Of a stretch of DNA of 64,000 nucleotides, positions 1 through 21,620 are shown in pieces (positions within the stretch are counted from its first letter, which is position 1; each line of letters begins with the position of its first letter). The stretch covers positions 6,014,001-6,078,000 of the forward strand of contig CAVNZM010000011.1 in NCBI GenBank assembly GCA_963693365.1, in the 5' to 3' direction. Source of the stretch: Amoebidium appalachense. Taxonomy: Eukaryota > Ichthyosporea. Under the pieces are notes generated by a model. It searched no databases, had not been told where the DNA came from, and saw only the letters and a program-made list of their open reading frames with translations. The translations under genes were made by a program, and so were the position numbers.

Positions 1-27
1 GTGTGCTCGTGTGTGTGTATGTGGCAC

Positions 28-68
<41 letters not shown>

Positions 69-259
69 CTGTGTTCGTGTGTGTGTGCGCTCAGCAGTGG
101 CGGTGGTGCTTGCTGGGTGTGTGTGTGTTGGGGGAAAGGTGGGGGGAGAGGGGGGAGGGGGGAGGGGGGGGGAGGGAGTAAGCAGGTTGTAAGTAAATGT
201 GCACATGTGAACAAGCGATCTAAAAGCATTCAAAAACTGTGCATCACTCTTCACCAAAG
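1..259. repeat. (GT)n and G-rich low-complexity DNA at the window edge
   Basis: A (GT)n tract of about 17 units (roughly 30-64) is followed by TG-rich and poly-purine sequence to about 185. Positions 186-259 are ordinary sequence in which I see no gene. This lies downstream of the minus-strand DHHC gene. Confidence 0.8.
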
Positions 260-483
260 TCAGCTCGAGACCTTAGCAGATAGTTTGCCTACACACGCCA
301 AGTATTCACTTTTTTTCGTGTGAACTAGTATTGCAGAAACGCGAGTGTTCTTGAAGGTTGGGATTAGCTAAACCATAAATGTGAGTATGTGCGCTACTGT
401 GTGTGCCGTGTGTGCAGAACTGTGTGTTGTGTGTTGTGTGTTGTGCATGGGTGTGCTTGGGTGCGTGTGTTGTGTGTCTGTGT

Positions 484-526
<43 letters not shown>

Positions 527-723
527 TGTGCCCCGGTGTGCATGTGAACTCGTGCCCGTGGGAATATGTGTGTGTGTGTGTGTTTTGGGTGTGTGTAAGC
601 ATGTGTGCATGTGTGCATGTGTGCATGTTTTTTTGTGAATGTGCGAGCTTGTGCACTCGAACGTGTGCATGCATATGCATGTGCATGTGTGTGCACGCAC
701 ACGCACCTGGCGTGCACGCACGC

Positions 724-9558
<8,835 letters not shown>

Positions 9559-11164
9559 TGGATCTTGATTTCAGGGAAATATGACGCCACAAAGGTGTTG
9601 AATGAAGGAGAGCTTTAGGGAGAACTAGACGGGATTCGGATATAAGTAGGCCTCTGTGTCGCAACTTCAGCTTACTTTCGTGTTGTGGCAGCCACGGCCA
9701 AAAAAATATTAGCAAGAGTGATAAAAAGGAAGGAAGGGTCAAGCAGCCTTGTGTAGGCAAGGACGCTTGGTCATCAGAAGCATTGGATCACGGACGGAGG
9801 AAGAATCTCCTGCAATGGCTCCATTAATCCAACCTCTCTATAAATGCGAGTTGTGATGTTATCAGTGCGTTAACGCAAGTGTTATCCCCTCGTCCCATAA
9901 ACAATTTGGGACTCCAAACTTTCTTTGAGGAAGCCCATAGAAGTTGTGTTCAGTTGAGAGATTGATATCTTACTTTACACGTTTATAGATCTGTAACGAA
10001 AGCACATGAGCAGAATAATTAGGATCACTGGCTGTGGTTTCGGGCCCGGACTCGGCACAGACGCGGTGAATAACTTGAACACTGTAGCTGTTCAGTCTGT
10101 GTAATCAATTCACGGTCTCCTCTTCTTTCAAATTATATTTTTTTGCGCGCCTTTTTTTGATTTGACCAATAAATAGCCTAAATAAGGTTTTACCTTAATA
10201 ATTACCTAGCGTCATAATTGGTAGCCAATCATAGCATCTACGGCCGTCAAGCCGAGCTACTGTCAATTCTATATAAATGCATGGGTTGTTGATGTGAAAT
10301 ATTAAACAGATAGGGGAGAAGCTATTAGAGAGAATCGTCAGGTTCTTTTGTATTTTAGTTCCTTTTGGACATGACGCTTTTAACCGTATGTCGACCAATG
10401 GTCACTATGAACGGCTAGAAGTGGTCACACCTTGGATCTTTTTGCTCTTTTCCAAAGATCGCAGGATAGCCAATAAGAAGGGGCCCAAATTTTCCAAACT
10501 TTCAAAGAATTTCTTGAATCTGGAGGGTTACTGGGTTACTGACACACTGGTTACGGTATGCGAAATGAATCTCGTATGTTACTGTCTGTTTGTATTTGCA
10601 ATGAGTGACTTCAAATGTCATTTATAAACGCCTGGCTGTCTATAAGCATTCTCAACCTTTTTCCAGGGTTTTTGGTATGTAACGTGCCTCTGGCTGCGTC
10701 ATGCTTTTGATCTCATTTCTTTTGTAGGACGAGATTGCGGCGGTAATTTTTGTGCATGACAATTAGCTAATGATAAATCTCGATCTGAAAGGGCGGCAAA
10801 TTTTTTGATTCTTGTGAGTGAGCCACACCCACACCCTGTAGTCTTCAAACTCAGACAGCGTGCGCATGCATCATGCGGCAGTGTGGGTGAAAATAAACAG
10901 CGCATAATTCCCAAGCAAGCCATCATCATTCAAGGGGGGAAGCTGAAAGTGATTAATAGTCTGATGCACTGCTCTATAAAAACGACAGTAATGAAGTTGG
11001 TGTGCTTAGAATCTGTGTGGGTGTAGCCAGGTGTTTTGTAGTCACTTGCAGGCACAAAGTGCCGGAGCGTTGTTCTCGTTTATAGTACCCAAATAGTTAG
11101 TCCCCACATCCATGTTTCTATCTATATCCCACACGTTCACTTTTATGCCTTACACTTCTCAGCT
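9559..11164. promoter_or_regulatory. Divergent intergenic region between the DHHC and coiled-coil genes
   Basis: About 1.6 kb of unique, AT-richer DNA without the repeats that fill the flanks. It separates the minus-strand start at 9558 from the plus-strand start at 11165, so it should hold both promoters. A TATA-like word lies at 10975-10982. I see no convincing gene in it. Confidence 0.55.
10975..10982 (+). promoter_or_regulatory. TATA-box candidate for the coiled-coil gene
   Basis: TATAAAAA, 183 bases upstream of the ATG at 11165. Good match to a TATA box by sequence and place, but AT-rich words are common here. Confidence 0.35.
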
Positions 11165-12590
11165 ATGGCCGCGCGCCAGCACTCACAAAGGTGGCGTTTC
11201 TGGTCTACTTCAGGGGAAGAAGATAATTCAGACGAGTTCCCATCAGACCAGAACACACCCGCAGACAAAGAAGAAAATAGCAGCCCCTCACACAACATGG
11301 AACATGCAGCCAATAACAGTGTTACATTTCCAGAGACCGACGATGACTATCGAGCGATGATGCAAGCAGCCGGCCTACCAGCCAATTTCTCGCCAAGAGG
11401 ACCCGCTATGGTTTCTGCCACAGAATCATCCAGCAACATGGATGAGACATACGAGTCACAGGATGCACTTGGCAGGCTTCCACATCCCGTGAATTTGGCC
11501 ACATATCTAGCAACAGCGAACCACATAAGCGATACCCAGCTAACGGGAGGGGAAAACTACGATACATTCAATGAACAGAGTCGTTTGGTGTCTGCCAGGC
11601 GGCGCTCTACCCTCACACCCGTTCCCTCCCTTCCTCGTCGCAGTATTTCGGATATTCGAATCACGCTTGAAGATCCAGAAAGTGATCATGTTTTGACACG
11701 GAGTGAACTTCTGCGCGAACTGCAAATACTGCGCGAGACAGTGTGTGAGATGGATTCAGAGAGAGAGATTGCTGGACATCTGGGCCAAGCGCTTCTGGAT
11801 CAGAACAACCAGTTGAGAGCGGAGAACAACATTCTACAAGCAACTCTCGAGGATGCGTCTCGAAGAACACGGGAGGAAAGGGATCGGGTTATGGAGCTAT
11901 GTGGTCGTGAGGTGCAGGATCTAGAAGGGAGACTGAAGATGGAGCAACATAGGAGCAGGGAGAAAGACAGGACGATAGGGGCGTATAGGAGGGGCATGTT
12001 GCAGGTGAGGTTGTGCCTTCTGCAACGGGGGGCGGTTTTCGCCAACGGGTTAACGCTTGATTCGGCAAGCGAACCGGGCTCAATTAATATCGACAGCTTT
12101 CCAGACGACACGGACGATCTCATCCCAGCGATAGAGCAACTATGCACCGATTTAGAAAAAACACTTCACATCCATTTGGATCAAGCAAAAGTGCTGGTTG
12201 TTGAGAAGGAGCGGGAGACGGAACTTGAGAGGGAGGTGGTGGTACTCAGGGAGGAACTAAGGGCGCTGGGCCGGGAGTCAGAGATGTATAAACGGGACAC
12301 TGCAGTGTTGCAGGATCGTGTGCAGGTGGGACAGGCACTGCTTCGTCAAGCTCAAGTATGTTTCTGTTCTTGTTCCCCCCCTGAAACCCCCCCCCCCTCC
12401 TCTCCCCCCTCCCCCCCCGCTTCCTTTACGTCCTCTCCACCCCTCCCCCCCCCCCCCCCCCCCCCCCGCGCACCCCCCTCCCCCCACCCATACACACACA
12501 TACACGCACGCACACACACTTGTCTTTTTTTTTTCTTTTCTTTCTTTTTTATTTTGTTCTTTTTTTCCGGCAAACCTGCGTGTATTTTGG

Positions 12591-12632
<42 letters not shown>

Positions 12633-12988
12633 GTGTATGTGTGTGTGTGTGGGGGGGGGGGGGGGGGGGGGGGAGGGAGGGGGGGGGGGGGGGAGGGGGG
12701 AGGGGGGTATGATGCGTGGAGGAAGGGGGGTGGAGGGTGGGAGAGAGAGAGAGAGAGAAGGCTGGTAGGCTCAGGGCTAAAGGTGAAAAGGGGAAATGGG
12801 TGGGCCAGGGGGAAGAGATATTGGGGTACCTCGGATGGTTCTCTCCTTTCTAGTAGCTCCAATCCCATGTGGAACTAACCCCCAAATACATGCATGCACA
12901 CATCCCCCCCCCCCCCCCCCCCCCCTCCCCATCCCAAACCCCAAACCCCAACCCCACTCGTCCACCCAGCCGCCCGCCAAAAGCATTC

Positions 12989-13024
<36 letters not shown>

Positions 13025-13213
13025 GTTCCCTGTCTTGAGATACTTCAGCCACTTCACTCTTGCCTTCACCATACTGCCTTTTTTTTTCTTTTTCAACACC
13101 AGAGGGTCTTCTGCCTGGACGTTTTGTTTGTGACGCTTTGTCTTTTGTCTTGTTATGTCCCCTCTTCCATATTTCCAACCCTCCAATGCACACATCTCCC
13201 CCCCTCCCCCCCC

Positions 13214-13244
<31 letters not shown>

Positions 13245-13364
13245 ACACACGCACTCACACACTCATCCCTCCATCCCGTCCCCCATCCCCCCCCCTCCCT
13301 TCCCCTCCTTGCCCCGGGCATCTACATTCCCTACTGGGGTAGTATCTTCACTGCTACCTGGCTT

Positions 13365-13398
<34 letters not shown>

Positions 13399-14680
13399 TT
13401 CTGCGACCACCTTCCCAGCCCCACTTGTCCGTCTTTTTACTACTATGGATAACACACGAAATGCAACCCCCCCCCCACCCATCCACCCATCCACCCACCC
13501 ACCCACCCACTCCTTCACACCCCCCCGGTCTCTGTCCCCTCTTCCCCCCCCCCCCCCCCCCCTCCCTCCTCCCCCCTGGCCCACCATCGAGGAGGGGATA
13601 TGTTTTCTCTTTTTGTCATTCCATGTCGGGTGCCGCACTATCGGGTTCTTCGTTGTGTGGTTTGGTATTCACATTGTGTTCCACGTTCCAACTCCCCTTC
13701 TCCCCCTCCCTCCTCCCCCCCCCACCAACATTTCAATACACGCACAAACATGCGCGTGCACACACTCGCGCACACACAGACACCCCAACCCCGTGCCCTC
13801 TTTACCCTGTTCCACCTCCCCTCTTGCGAACTCATCCTGTGTCAGGCTATTTATCTAACACGCTTCCCTCCTCCCTCCCTCCCCGCCTCCCTTCCCCGGC
13901 ATTTCTTCCCTCTTCCCTCGCCCCCCTCCCCCCATTCTCATCGCTCTTCCCCCCCCCCCCCCTCCCCCCCCCCTCCCCTGAGGATGGGCTCTGCTTATGA
14001 CGCATACTGTGCGCATGGCTGATGTTGCATACTTGAATGTTTGCCTTTGCATGTGTCCTGCACCATGCTTCTCATCGTGTATGCGTACTTCGTACCGTGT
14101 TCCACATTCAAACCCCCCCAGTCTTCTTTCAGAGGTGTCCTTTCAGAACAGACCACTGTGTGGAGACCGCTTTACTTCCATGCAACTGGGCATGGTTGCT
14201 CTGTGTCGTGCATCTGTAAGCACAAACACATTTTTCGCTGCACTGCTTTAGTTTGCACACACATCTTCACCGTTTTGCTCACCTTGCTTGCATAAGCAAC
14301 CCTGCTCGTCTTTGATCAAGACGGGTTGACCCTCCCAAGTTCAGTTGATGCTGCTGTCTGAGTTGGGGAGTCGTATATACGCGGGCTAAGGGGTCGAAAC
14401 TCAGACGCAATTGATGACTTGAGCCCTCCCTGAGGATGGGCTCTGCTTATGACGCATACTGTGCGCATGGCTGATGTTGCATACTTGAATGTTTGCCTTT
14501 GCATGTGTCCTGCACCATGCTTCTCATCATGTATGCGTACTTCGTACCGTGTTCCGCATTCAAACCCCCCCTCCCCCCTCCCACCCCTCTACCCCTTTCC
14601 CCCTTCCCCCGCCCCCCCATCCTCCCCCCTCTCCCCTACCTAATCAACCCATTCCGAACCTCAAATGTTTTATGTTTCTC

Positions 14681-14715
<35 letters not shown>

Positions 14716-15136
14716 CCCCCCCTCTCCCTCCCCTTTCCCTTGGCTCCTCACATTCCCACTCCCTACTCTTCATTACAAACATACACATCCCTCCTCCCCC
14801 CTCCCTCCTCTCCCAAACCCTTCGCCCCCCCCCCCCCCCCCCCCCCCCCCCCACAAACCCCCGCTTTCCTCCCCTCCTCCCCCTTCTCCCCCTCCCAACC
14901 CCTCACACCTGTTCCTCCCGGCCCCCCTTCTTCCACATGTGTGTGTGTGCACACACGCAGTCAGAGGCAGACGCACTCCGTGGGCAGGTGGGCAGGTACG
15001 AGCATCAGATGCGGCACATGAGTGAGGAGATAGAGCACATGAGAGACGCACTGGCAGCTAGAGAGGCGGAGCTGGCGCAGGCGGAGGGCAGGGTTAGGCA
15101 GAAGGAAGAGGAGTTGATTATGGTGGGTATGGGTGT

Positions 15137-15172
<36 letters not shown>

Positions 15173-16635
15173 GCGTGCGCGAACACGTTTGTGTGCGCTT
15201 CGAAGGGTGGGTTTAGGTGTTTTTTTTGGCGGGGGGGGGGGGGAGGGGGGAGTTCTGGATATTGGGTTAGTGGTGGTGTTTTTGGAAGGGTGTTATAATG
15301 TGCAGGGGAGGGGAGGGGGGTGTTGGCGGCTAGCGAGGTTGAGCTAGCGCAGGCGGAGGGGAAGGAGTTGATGATGGTGAGTGTGGATGTCTGGGTGTGT
15401 GTGGGTGGGTGGGTGGGGGGGTTGGGGGGGGGGGGGGGTGGGGGGAGGGGGAATGTGGGATGGGGAGAGGGCGGGAAGCGGAGGCGTTTGAAATTGGAAG
15501 AGGGGTAGGGTAGGGGTAGTGGGTTTGGTCGTGCATTTTATTGCGCGCTTGTGTGTGTGTGGGAGAGAAGCTTGAGGAAGGGGAAGGGGGGAAGGGGTTT
15601 GAAGCAGGGGCGGAGGGCAGGGTTAGGCAGAAGGAGGAGGAGCTGATGATGGTGGGTGTGGGTGTGGGTGGGTGTGTTTGGGGGGGGGGGGGGGGGGGGG
15701 GGGGAAGGAGGGAGGTGTGGGTAGGTGGGTGGGTGGGGCGGAGGGAGGGGTGCGCTTCGAAGGGTGTGTGTGTGTTTGGGTGTTTGGAAGGGCGTCCGGG
15801 GGGGGGGGGGGGGGGGGGGGGGAAGGGCGATTTGGAAATTGGGGTAGTGGTTGTGTTTCTGGAAGGGTTTTATAATGTGCTGGGGGAAAGGGGGGGTTGA
15901 GGGGGCAGGGGTGGAGGGGAGAGTTGAGCAGAAGGAGGAGGAGCTGATAATTGTGGGTGGGTGGGTGGGTGGGTGGGGGGATGGGGTGGCGGGGGACGGG
16001 ATGTAGGATTTTTTTGGGGAGGGTGGAGGTGGGCGGCGGGAGAAGGGGGGGGGGGGGTGGGGATGTGGATGGGAGGGGAGCTGGCGTGGGTGTGTGGATG
16101 GGTGTGTTTGCGTGTGTGTGTGGGGGGGGGGGGGGGGAAGTACGAGGAGGGGGAGGGGAATTTTGGAAATAGGGGGAGGGGTAATGGTTCTGGGCGGGCT
16201 TGATGTTGTGCGGGTGCGGGGGAGAGTGAAGAAGGTGCGGGGGAGGGTTAGGAGTAAGGGGGAGGAACTGATGATGGTGGGTGCGGGTGTGTGTGTGTGT
16301 GTGTGTAAGGGTTTTCGCGTGGGTGGGGGGGGGGGGGGAGAGGGGGAGCGGAGGACGTGCAATGGTGTGTGGGGTGGGATGTGGGTGTGGGTGTGGGGGG
16401 AGGGGGGAGAGGAATGTGAGATGGGGTGGAGATGGGGGGGGGAGGGGGGATGAGGGTGTGTGTGTGTTTTTTTTTTTTTTTTTTTTTTTTGGGGGGGGGG
16501 GGGGGGGGGGATGGGGGATGAGATGGGGTGATTGGGAGAATGAGGGTGTGTGTGTGTTGGGGAGGTGGGGGGATGAAGGGGGGGTTGTGAGATATTGTGT
16601 GAAGGTGGAGTGAAGAAATGTGTGTGTGTTTGGGT

Positions 16636-16678
<43 letters not shown>

Positions 16679-17136
16679 CTGTGGATGTGTGGGGTGGTTG
16701 TGTGTGTGTGGGGGGGGGGGGGGGGGGGAGGTAGTGGGTTTTGGGAGGCAGGTGATAGGTGGGGTGTGTACGGACGTGGTTGAATGGGTTGAGTAAATGG
16801 GTTGACGGTGGTGGCTAGTTGCAAGTGTTTTTCTTTTCCTTTTTTTTTTTTTTGTGTGTGTGTGGTGGTGGTGGCGGTGGTGGTAGTGGTGGCGGTGGGT
16901 GGGTGGGTGTTTGGGGAGGGGGGGGGGGGGGGGGGGGGGGGGGGAGGGGGGGGGGGGAGGGGTGTGTCCGTTTTTTTTCTTTTTGCTTTTCCTATTTCTA
17001 TTTGTTTCTTCCCCTTTTGTTCGAGACGATGGGCATGGGATCGTGAACGGGTTGCTTGTTACACCTCTGCCCACACATCTGCAATCCTCTAATGCATACA
17101 TGCCCCTCTCCCCCTCCCCCTCCCCCTCCCTCTCCC

Positions 17137-17173
<37 letters not shown>

Positions 17174-17195
17174 ATAATCACGGCCACCACCGGCA

Positions 17196-17245
<50 letters not shown>

Positions 17246-17387
17246 ACACATACACACACACACACACCCACCCTTGATCAATCGCTTAAGCCCCCCCACT
17301 TCCCCCCCTCCCCCCTTGCCCCCAGGGCACCTCGAATCACCACACTCACACATACATAAGTCCACCACCGGCAGCACGGGTATGCCT

Positions 17388-17432
<45 letters not shown>

Positions 17433-18720
17433 CACAAGCACGTGAGCCTGGTGTTGTCAACCCGCTCAAGGGGTCACTCTTGGAGGAGATGTTTGCCTCT
17501 CTGAGTGTGGGCTCACTCCCTCAGGTATCGCTTCGTCAACCTCTCTTTCGTTGCTGCACACACACACACACACACAAGCACACCCGCGTGCACACACATG
17601 CACACACAAGCACACCCGCGTGCACACACACACACATACAGGCACACACACACACACACACTGAAGGGTGGGGAGCGACTCCCATGCTTCCACACACGCA
17701 CACACACACACATACACACATTCTTTCCTTTGACCCACACACGCATTCAGCTTGCTTCTCTTCACATGGCTTCTCTCTGGTCCCCCCCACTCACATGCAC
17801 CGTCCCCCCTCCCCCCTCCCTCCCCCCCCTCCCCCCTCCCCCCCCCCCCCCTCCCCACACACACACACACACACACACACACAGCTCCCTCCCCCCCTCC
17901 TCTCATCTGGGTTCAGAAAGAAAAGAGAATGAAAGTACATATTCTCTTTCCTTCCACTCCTTTAATCTCTCTTTTCCACATCGGCTCTTATCCTCTCTTT
18001 GACAAAAGCCCCTTCCTCGCCCCCTCCCCTCCCAAGGGGTCGAAACTCAGACGCCATTGATGACTTGGGCCCTCCCTGAGGATGGGCTCTGGTTGTGACG
18101 CATACTGTGCGCATGGCTGATGTTGCATACTTGAATGTTTGCCTTTGCATGTGTCTTTCGTGTATGCGTACTTCGTACCGTGTTCCGCATTCAAACCCCC
18201 CCCCACCCCCCCCCCCCCCCCCCTCACTTCTCCTTCCCTTCCTGCGCTCTTCTACCACCAACACACGAACACACACACGCCTGAAACCAATCACCAATTT
18301 AGTTCCGTCAAGAGGAGAGAAGAAAGGTGATTGAAACCATCTCCAAATATTATCCCCTCCTCTCCGAGTCCTTCCTCCCCATATCCCCCTACCCACCCCC
18401 CCCCTTGCTTTGCTCCTCCCCCTTAACCCTTTTTTTTTTAACAAGGGGAAGAATTTGATGGAAGGAATGTGTGTAAGCCACGAGAACGGATACTTTTGCA
18501 ATTATTAGCCATCTTTGTATGTGTCCGTGCCTGTGTGTTCTCGGGCGTGCACTTGTGTGGTGTGCGGCTGTGTGCTGGTGGGCACGTGTGTGTGCCGCGG
18601 TGTGTGTGCATATGTGCAGCCCTGTTTTTTTTTCTTGTGTGCATGCTTGCATGTGTGTGGGCGAGTGGGTGGGTGGATGAGTAGGTGGATGGGTGGGTGT
18701 TTTTTGTGTGGTTTGTGTTC

Positions 18721-18751
<31 letters not shown>

Positions 18752-19401
18752 TTTGTTTGTTTAGCCTGTGTATGTGTGTTTCTCACATGTCTAACCCCTC
18801 CCACCGCCTTCCCCCCACCACAGATCACCCCGCCACAATCAACCAATGAAATCATCTCCTCCCCCCCAACATTCGCACCACCCGTCGCCGTCGCAACGGC
18901 GACCCCCCCGCCAGCCCCCCAGGTGCAGCCGCCACCCGCCGACCAACCAGACATCATTATTAAAGAATCTGACCAATCGTCAAGCCCCGTTAAAAATGAG
19001 GCGGCGACGCGTTTCTCTGAGCTTCTGGAACAAGCAAAGTTGAAGCTACTAGAACACCACCACAACGATTTGCCCTTGCCTCAGGGATTGGGTGCGCTTT
19101 TGGGCGTTTCGCCGCCATCCCCTCGCATGGTTCGGGAACCCGAGCGCGTGATTTTAAAAGTGGCAAGAGGCCCGTTGAAGAGACCGGCGGGGGTGGTTGT
19201 GGGTTGGACGGGTAAGGCTGGTTTGGCGTGTTTGTTAGGGTAGTTTTTTATTTTGTTTTTGTTTTGATATTTGTTTTGTGTTTGTGGTCGTGGGTGTGTG
19301 CGTGTCTGTGTGTGCACTTTTGGTTTGTTTTTCTGCCAGCTTTCTTCTAACCGTGTGTTTCTTTTTCTTCCCCAGGCTCTGTTTTTTGCATGTATGGATG
19401 A
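11165..19401 (+). CDS. Coiled-coil protein with CC1-box-like motif (possible dynein/kinesin adaptor)
   Basis: Exons 11165-12355, 14961-15122, 17432-17524, 18824-19211 and 19376-19401, joining in phases 0, 0, 0 and 1 to give about 619 residues. Residues 1-175 are polar and probably disordered (acidic, then a basic RRRSTLTP stretch). From about 178 comes a long coiled coil rich in Glu, Leu and Arg. Residues 201-214 read [14 protein letters not shown]. This resembles the CC1 box (AAxxGxxLL) of BICD, TRAK/HAP1 and Spindly adaptors, which binds dynein light intermediate chain; here the second Ala is Gly. Coiled coil continues through exon 2 ([20 protein letters not shown]). Exon 4 is Pro-rich, then ends in a short helix and basic stretch. 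The last exon adds SVFCMYG and a stop; if intron 4 is retained, the stop is at 19243. The adaptor role is inference from one motif. Confidence 0.8.
12420..12745. repeat. C-run, T-run and G-run cluster in intron 1 of the coiled-coil gene
   Basis: Immediately after the donor at 12356 the sense strand turns C-rich (12380-12470), then T-rich (12528-12630, one run of about 38 T), then G-rich (12650-12707). (GA)n lies at 12742-12758. Nothing coding is visible. Confidence 0.85.
12900..13975. repeat. C-run-dominated part of intron 1, with a family C fragment
   Basis: Several C-runs of 20-40 bases (12903-12925, 12990-13022, 13209-13230, 13367-13398). About 13095-13195 matches the 3' portion of family C in forward orientation: GTCTTCTGCCTG, then CCATATTTCCAACCCTCCAA, then poly(C). 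No exon is required between exons 1 and 2, which join in phase. Confidence 0.65.
13977..14119 (+). mobile_element. Family A short interspersed element, 5'-truncated
   Basis: Starts at CCTGAGGATGGGCTCTGCTT and runs to CATTCAAACCCCCCC. It is nearly identical to the 3' half of the full copy 300 bases downstream. Forward orientation, intron 1 of the coiled-coil gene. Confidence 0.8.
14297..14572 (+). mobile_element. Family A short interspersed element, near full length
   Basis: Most complete forward copy. It has a head hairpin (CGTCTTTGATCAAGACG), then a stem formed by GTCTGAGTT and AACTCAGAC around a loop with the palindrome CGTATATACG and the word GGGGTCGAAA. A conserved GAGGATGGGCTCTGCTTATG follows, then a tail ending CATTCAAACCCCCC. 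I see no open reading frame. The GTCGAAA word weakly resembles a tRNA B box, so a tRNA-derived SINE is possible. Confidence 0.8.
15123..17431. repeat. Intron 2 of the coiled-coil gene: G-run/(GT)n half, then C-run/(CA)n half
   Basis: Besides the exon copies, the intron has G-runs up to about 45 bases (16638-16678), a T-run at 16468-16490, and a change near 16980 to C-runs (17130-17173) and (CA)n (17200-17268, 17392-17430). The last (CA)n forms the acceptor of exon 3. About 16975-17105 resembles the 3' part of a family C element. Confidence 0.8.
15329..16290 (+). pseudogene. Four decayed tandem copies of the 3' edge of exon 2 plus intron (coiled-coil gene)
   Basis: The true exon 2 ends at 15122 with codons for [14 protein letters not shown] and a GTGGGT donor. 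Recognisable copies end near 15376, 15650, 15950 and 16277. They still translate as [37 protein letters not shown] and [12 protein letters not shown], each followed by a GT donor word. Shared intronic words (GCGCTTCGAAGGGTG, TGTTATAATGTGC) recur at about 300-base spacing. The copies lack acceptors and long open frames, so I call them decayed partial exons. Confidence 0.8.
18034..18200 (+). mobile_element. Family A short interspersed element, 5'-truncated
   Basis: Begins at AAGGGGTCGAAACTCAGACG and ends GCATTCAAACCCCCCC, with a small internal deletion after CATGTGTC. Forward orientation, intron 3 of the coiled-coil gene. Confidence 0.8.
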
Positions 19402-19874
19402 CCTTATCAAACTTCCTGTTTCTTTATTTTCTTGGGTTTGTACCAGTGTGATCGGCCGTCCATACATCCGTTTACTCTGTGACGATTTAGTTCTCGCATT
19501 TTTCTTTTCTCCTTCCCAAAAAAATATGCAAGTGGACTGTGTTCTAAAAACGGGCATGTAAATGGTACACGATGTGAATGTATATTTGTTTGATCTCAAG
19601 TTCGATGTATGGAATGAATGATTGTATGAATTTCGTGGTATGGTAAAAGTACCTGATATACGTTGTATCATGAGTGTGTCTCTGCTAGCATTAGATAAAG
19701 AAAATATAACTATTAAAGTAATATATTCAGTAAACTATTTGCTACCTCGAAAGTACTTGCATTAAGGGGCCTGTGGCCATCATCGATCGTGGATTTAAAG
19801 ACTGAAAGTCTTCGTTGAAGTTATGAGCAAAGCTATTCACACGCACGCACACGCGTGCGCGCGCACACGCACAC

Positions 19875-19960
<86 letters not shown>

Positions 19961-21562
19961 TCACACTCCACAAACACACATCCTAAACACGGATACCTTG
20001 CTTTAGGACCCGGTACAACACATGGCACATCCACTCAGTTTTGGGTGGGTCCTCCCCCCCCCCCCCCCCCCCCCCCTCCCCTCCCCTTTTCCCCCCATCC
20101 CTCGGCCTCCCGTGCCAACAACCACCCAAACCCCCCCTTCCCCCCCCCTTTCTCCCCAGAAGGAGGGTCTCCCCCTCCCCCCCCTCCCCCCTCCCCCTCC
20201 CCCCTCGCCCCTCCCCCCTCGTCCCTCCCCCCCCTCCCCCTGCCCCTCCCCGGGCACGTGCACATGCACACATTCCTGGCAGTGCACCTACGCACAAATT
20301 TAAAATGATTTAGCAAAGAAGTAGTTGCCCCACTTATTGTGTGTTTGTCGGCTTTTGTGTACATGTGTCTCAGTTTGTGCGCACGTGTGTGTGTCGATGG
20401 ACGTGCGTGCGCACGTGCGCATTTGCGCGCATGTGTGGGGATGCAAGGCAAGCGTGTGCATGCGTATGCCTGTTATATGATATGCTTTTGTGCCACGTGG
20501 CACATCGATGTGTGAACTGGGTAAACCTATCTATACTGAAAGGCGATTGCATGCCTGCAGTGTTTAATAGTTTTGTGCGAAGAATTTCTTTTTTTTTAAG
20601 GAAAAAACAAAATGTTTATAACGTAGGGCATCAGACTGCAAAAAAATCTCCAGGTCTTGCAAACCTGCAAAGAAACCAAGTCTAAGGTTTGACAACGAGT
20701 ACATATGGAAATCTAGATGTAGGACATTGCAAGACCCCCACACAAACTTAAACACAAAAACCACAAGCTTAGAGCCCCAACCGTAAGAAAAAACGTGCCA
20801 CAAGACCCAGCACAAAAAAAAACCCCCACCCACACTTTCCTGGCCGCGGTGTGTCCCAAATGCAGACACACACACCGGAAAGTAGAGTGCAACCCACCAC
20901 ATCCATATTGAAGAATAGCAGCCACCACCACACTATACAACATGGGGTATCCGTTGTATACCACACACACCCCACCACCCCCAACCCCACAGCCCCATCA
21001 CACCACTTTAGACCCCCCTCGCCCGACAGGGGAAAAATCAGAACCGGACCCCCCTAGGGTTTGAAATCTTAGAAAATTAGCACAAGCCCCTCCCCCTCCC
21101 CCCCTCCCCCTCCTCCCCCTCCCTCTCCCTTTACCTTAGACTAAGTCTGTTTGTAAATCGTTTAGTCCCATCGTTCTTCCATGTACATGTTTGTTTGACG
21201 TGTTCAGTATAGAAAGTAGATATATTGTTCCTGGGGCCGGTACAAACCAAAACTGCGGTGCTGAATATAACCGGAATAAAAAGAAAAAGAAAAAGAAAAA
21301 GAAACCTGAAAACAACGTTAACCTGATTAGGCCTTCCTGTTAAGCTTGACACCCACTGGCGTGAAACTAGACAACCGTGCTCTCTCGGCTCGAGCTCACT
21401 TCCCACATGTATGAAGCGGCATGTGCTTGTTCGTAACCACCAACGTGGTCATAGCAGCTTTACAATACCCAATATATTGATTATAACTATGTAACGTCAA
21501 GTTAATCGCGGCCTTGCAGCTTCCACGGCCGTGTCTGCATGTGCCTGGTGTCACAGCAGCCT

Positions 21563-21620
<58 letters not shown>

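Noticed and set aside
15538-17437. Frames of 428 and 604 codons on the minus strand
   Set aside because: Translation of C-runs and (CA)n in the intron of a plus-strand gene. Pro/His/Thr only, with no domain.
19212-19243. Coiled-coil gene ending at 19243 without a fifth exon
   Set aside because: Possible, but a GTAAGG donor, a long pyrimidine tract with CCCCAG at 19375 and a short in-frame end favour splicing. Kept as an alternative in the entry.
20564-20970. Minus frames rich in Trp, Cys and Gly
   Set aside because: Unusual composition, no initiation context, no partner exon and no domain.
21131-21406. 91-codon minus frame with a hydrophobic FLFLFLF stretch
   Set aside because: The hydrophobic run translates an (AAAAAG)n-like repeat. 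No other support.
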